A stretch of DNA of 23,923 nt from DASPFV01 sp035620975 (GTDB taxonomy: Bacteria; Acidobacteriota; Vicinamibacteria; Vicinamibacterales; 2-12-FULL-66-21), in assembly GCA_035620975.1 (NCBI GenBank), contig DASPFV010000216.1, forward strand, positions 1 to 23,923, written 5' to 3'. Made by a program: the position numbers and the translations under genes. The notes below the pieces were generated by a model. That model was given only the letters and a program-made list of their open reading frames with translations, did not search any database and was not told where the DNA came from. Shown here one piece after another: positions 23,912-23,923 of the stretch; within the stretch, counting starts at the first letter, position 1, and each line of letters opens with the position of its first letter.

Positions 23912-23923
23912 AGGCCCGCGTAT

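Overview
The window is a GC-rich bacterial chromosome segment. It carries multiheme and diheme c-type cytochromes, several secreted or outer-membrane beta-barrel proteins, NHL-repeat and fibronectin-type-III-like secreted proteins, many intergenic repeats and a REP-associated tyrosine transposase. This mix suggests a soil or sediment Gram-negative organism, most likely an Acidobacteriota of the Vicinamibacteria type. The taxonomy is inferred from gene style only; there is no rRNA gene here. No tRNA, rRNA, CRISPR array, prophage or classical IS was found.

Layout. (1) 1-4193 is a repeat-rich region. It holds a damaged diheme cytochrome c peroxidase-like gene (minus), a RAYT-type Y1 transposase (minus) and a secreted NHL-repeat protein (plus). 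Seven copies of a 25-26 bp REP-like repeat are scattered between and at the edges of these genes. (2) 4194-6919 (minus) is a two-gene unit: a cytochrome c fused to a beta-barrel-like domain, then a secreted pentaheme cytochrome. (3) 6920-7828 is largely non-coding, with an octamer tandem repeat and a possible hemerythrin remnant. (4) 7829-9830 holds a beta-barrel protein (plus) converging on a patatin-like phospholipase (minus). (5) 9970-16144 (plus) is a tight seven-gene corrinoid methyl-transfer operon: UroD-family protein, corrinoid protein, 85-aa 'virulence factor' family protein, RACE-type Fe-S/ASKHA activator, MetH-activation-domain-like protein, homocysteine S-methyltransferase and an unknown 109-aa protein. 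A 906-aa outer-membrane protein follows 56 bp later. (6) 19109-21663 holds two overlapping tandem paralogues, FN3-like plus endonuclease/exonuclease/phosphatase (EEP) domains; the first has lost most catalytic residues. (7) 21664-23923 holds a second repeat family (about 41-43 bp units), a small DUF2188-like gene and a secreted metal-dependent amidohydrolase.

The most interesting unit is the corrinoid operon. It looks like a methionine synthase split into separate proteins: homocysteine domain, B12 domain and activation domain. A UroD-family protein stands where the methyl-folate domain would be, and an ATP-dependent RACE activator sits beside the MetH-type activation domain. The UroD-like protein lacks the two cysteines of the zinc motif of known corrinoid methyltransferases, so its methyl donor, or even its catalytic mode, cannot be named from sequence. 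The second system worth attention is the RAYT with its repeat family: six of seven copies differ internally at one base only, and that base takes all four nucleotides. One copy supplies the transposase stop codon and another lies against the ribosome-binding site of the NHL gene.
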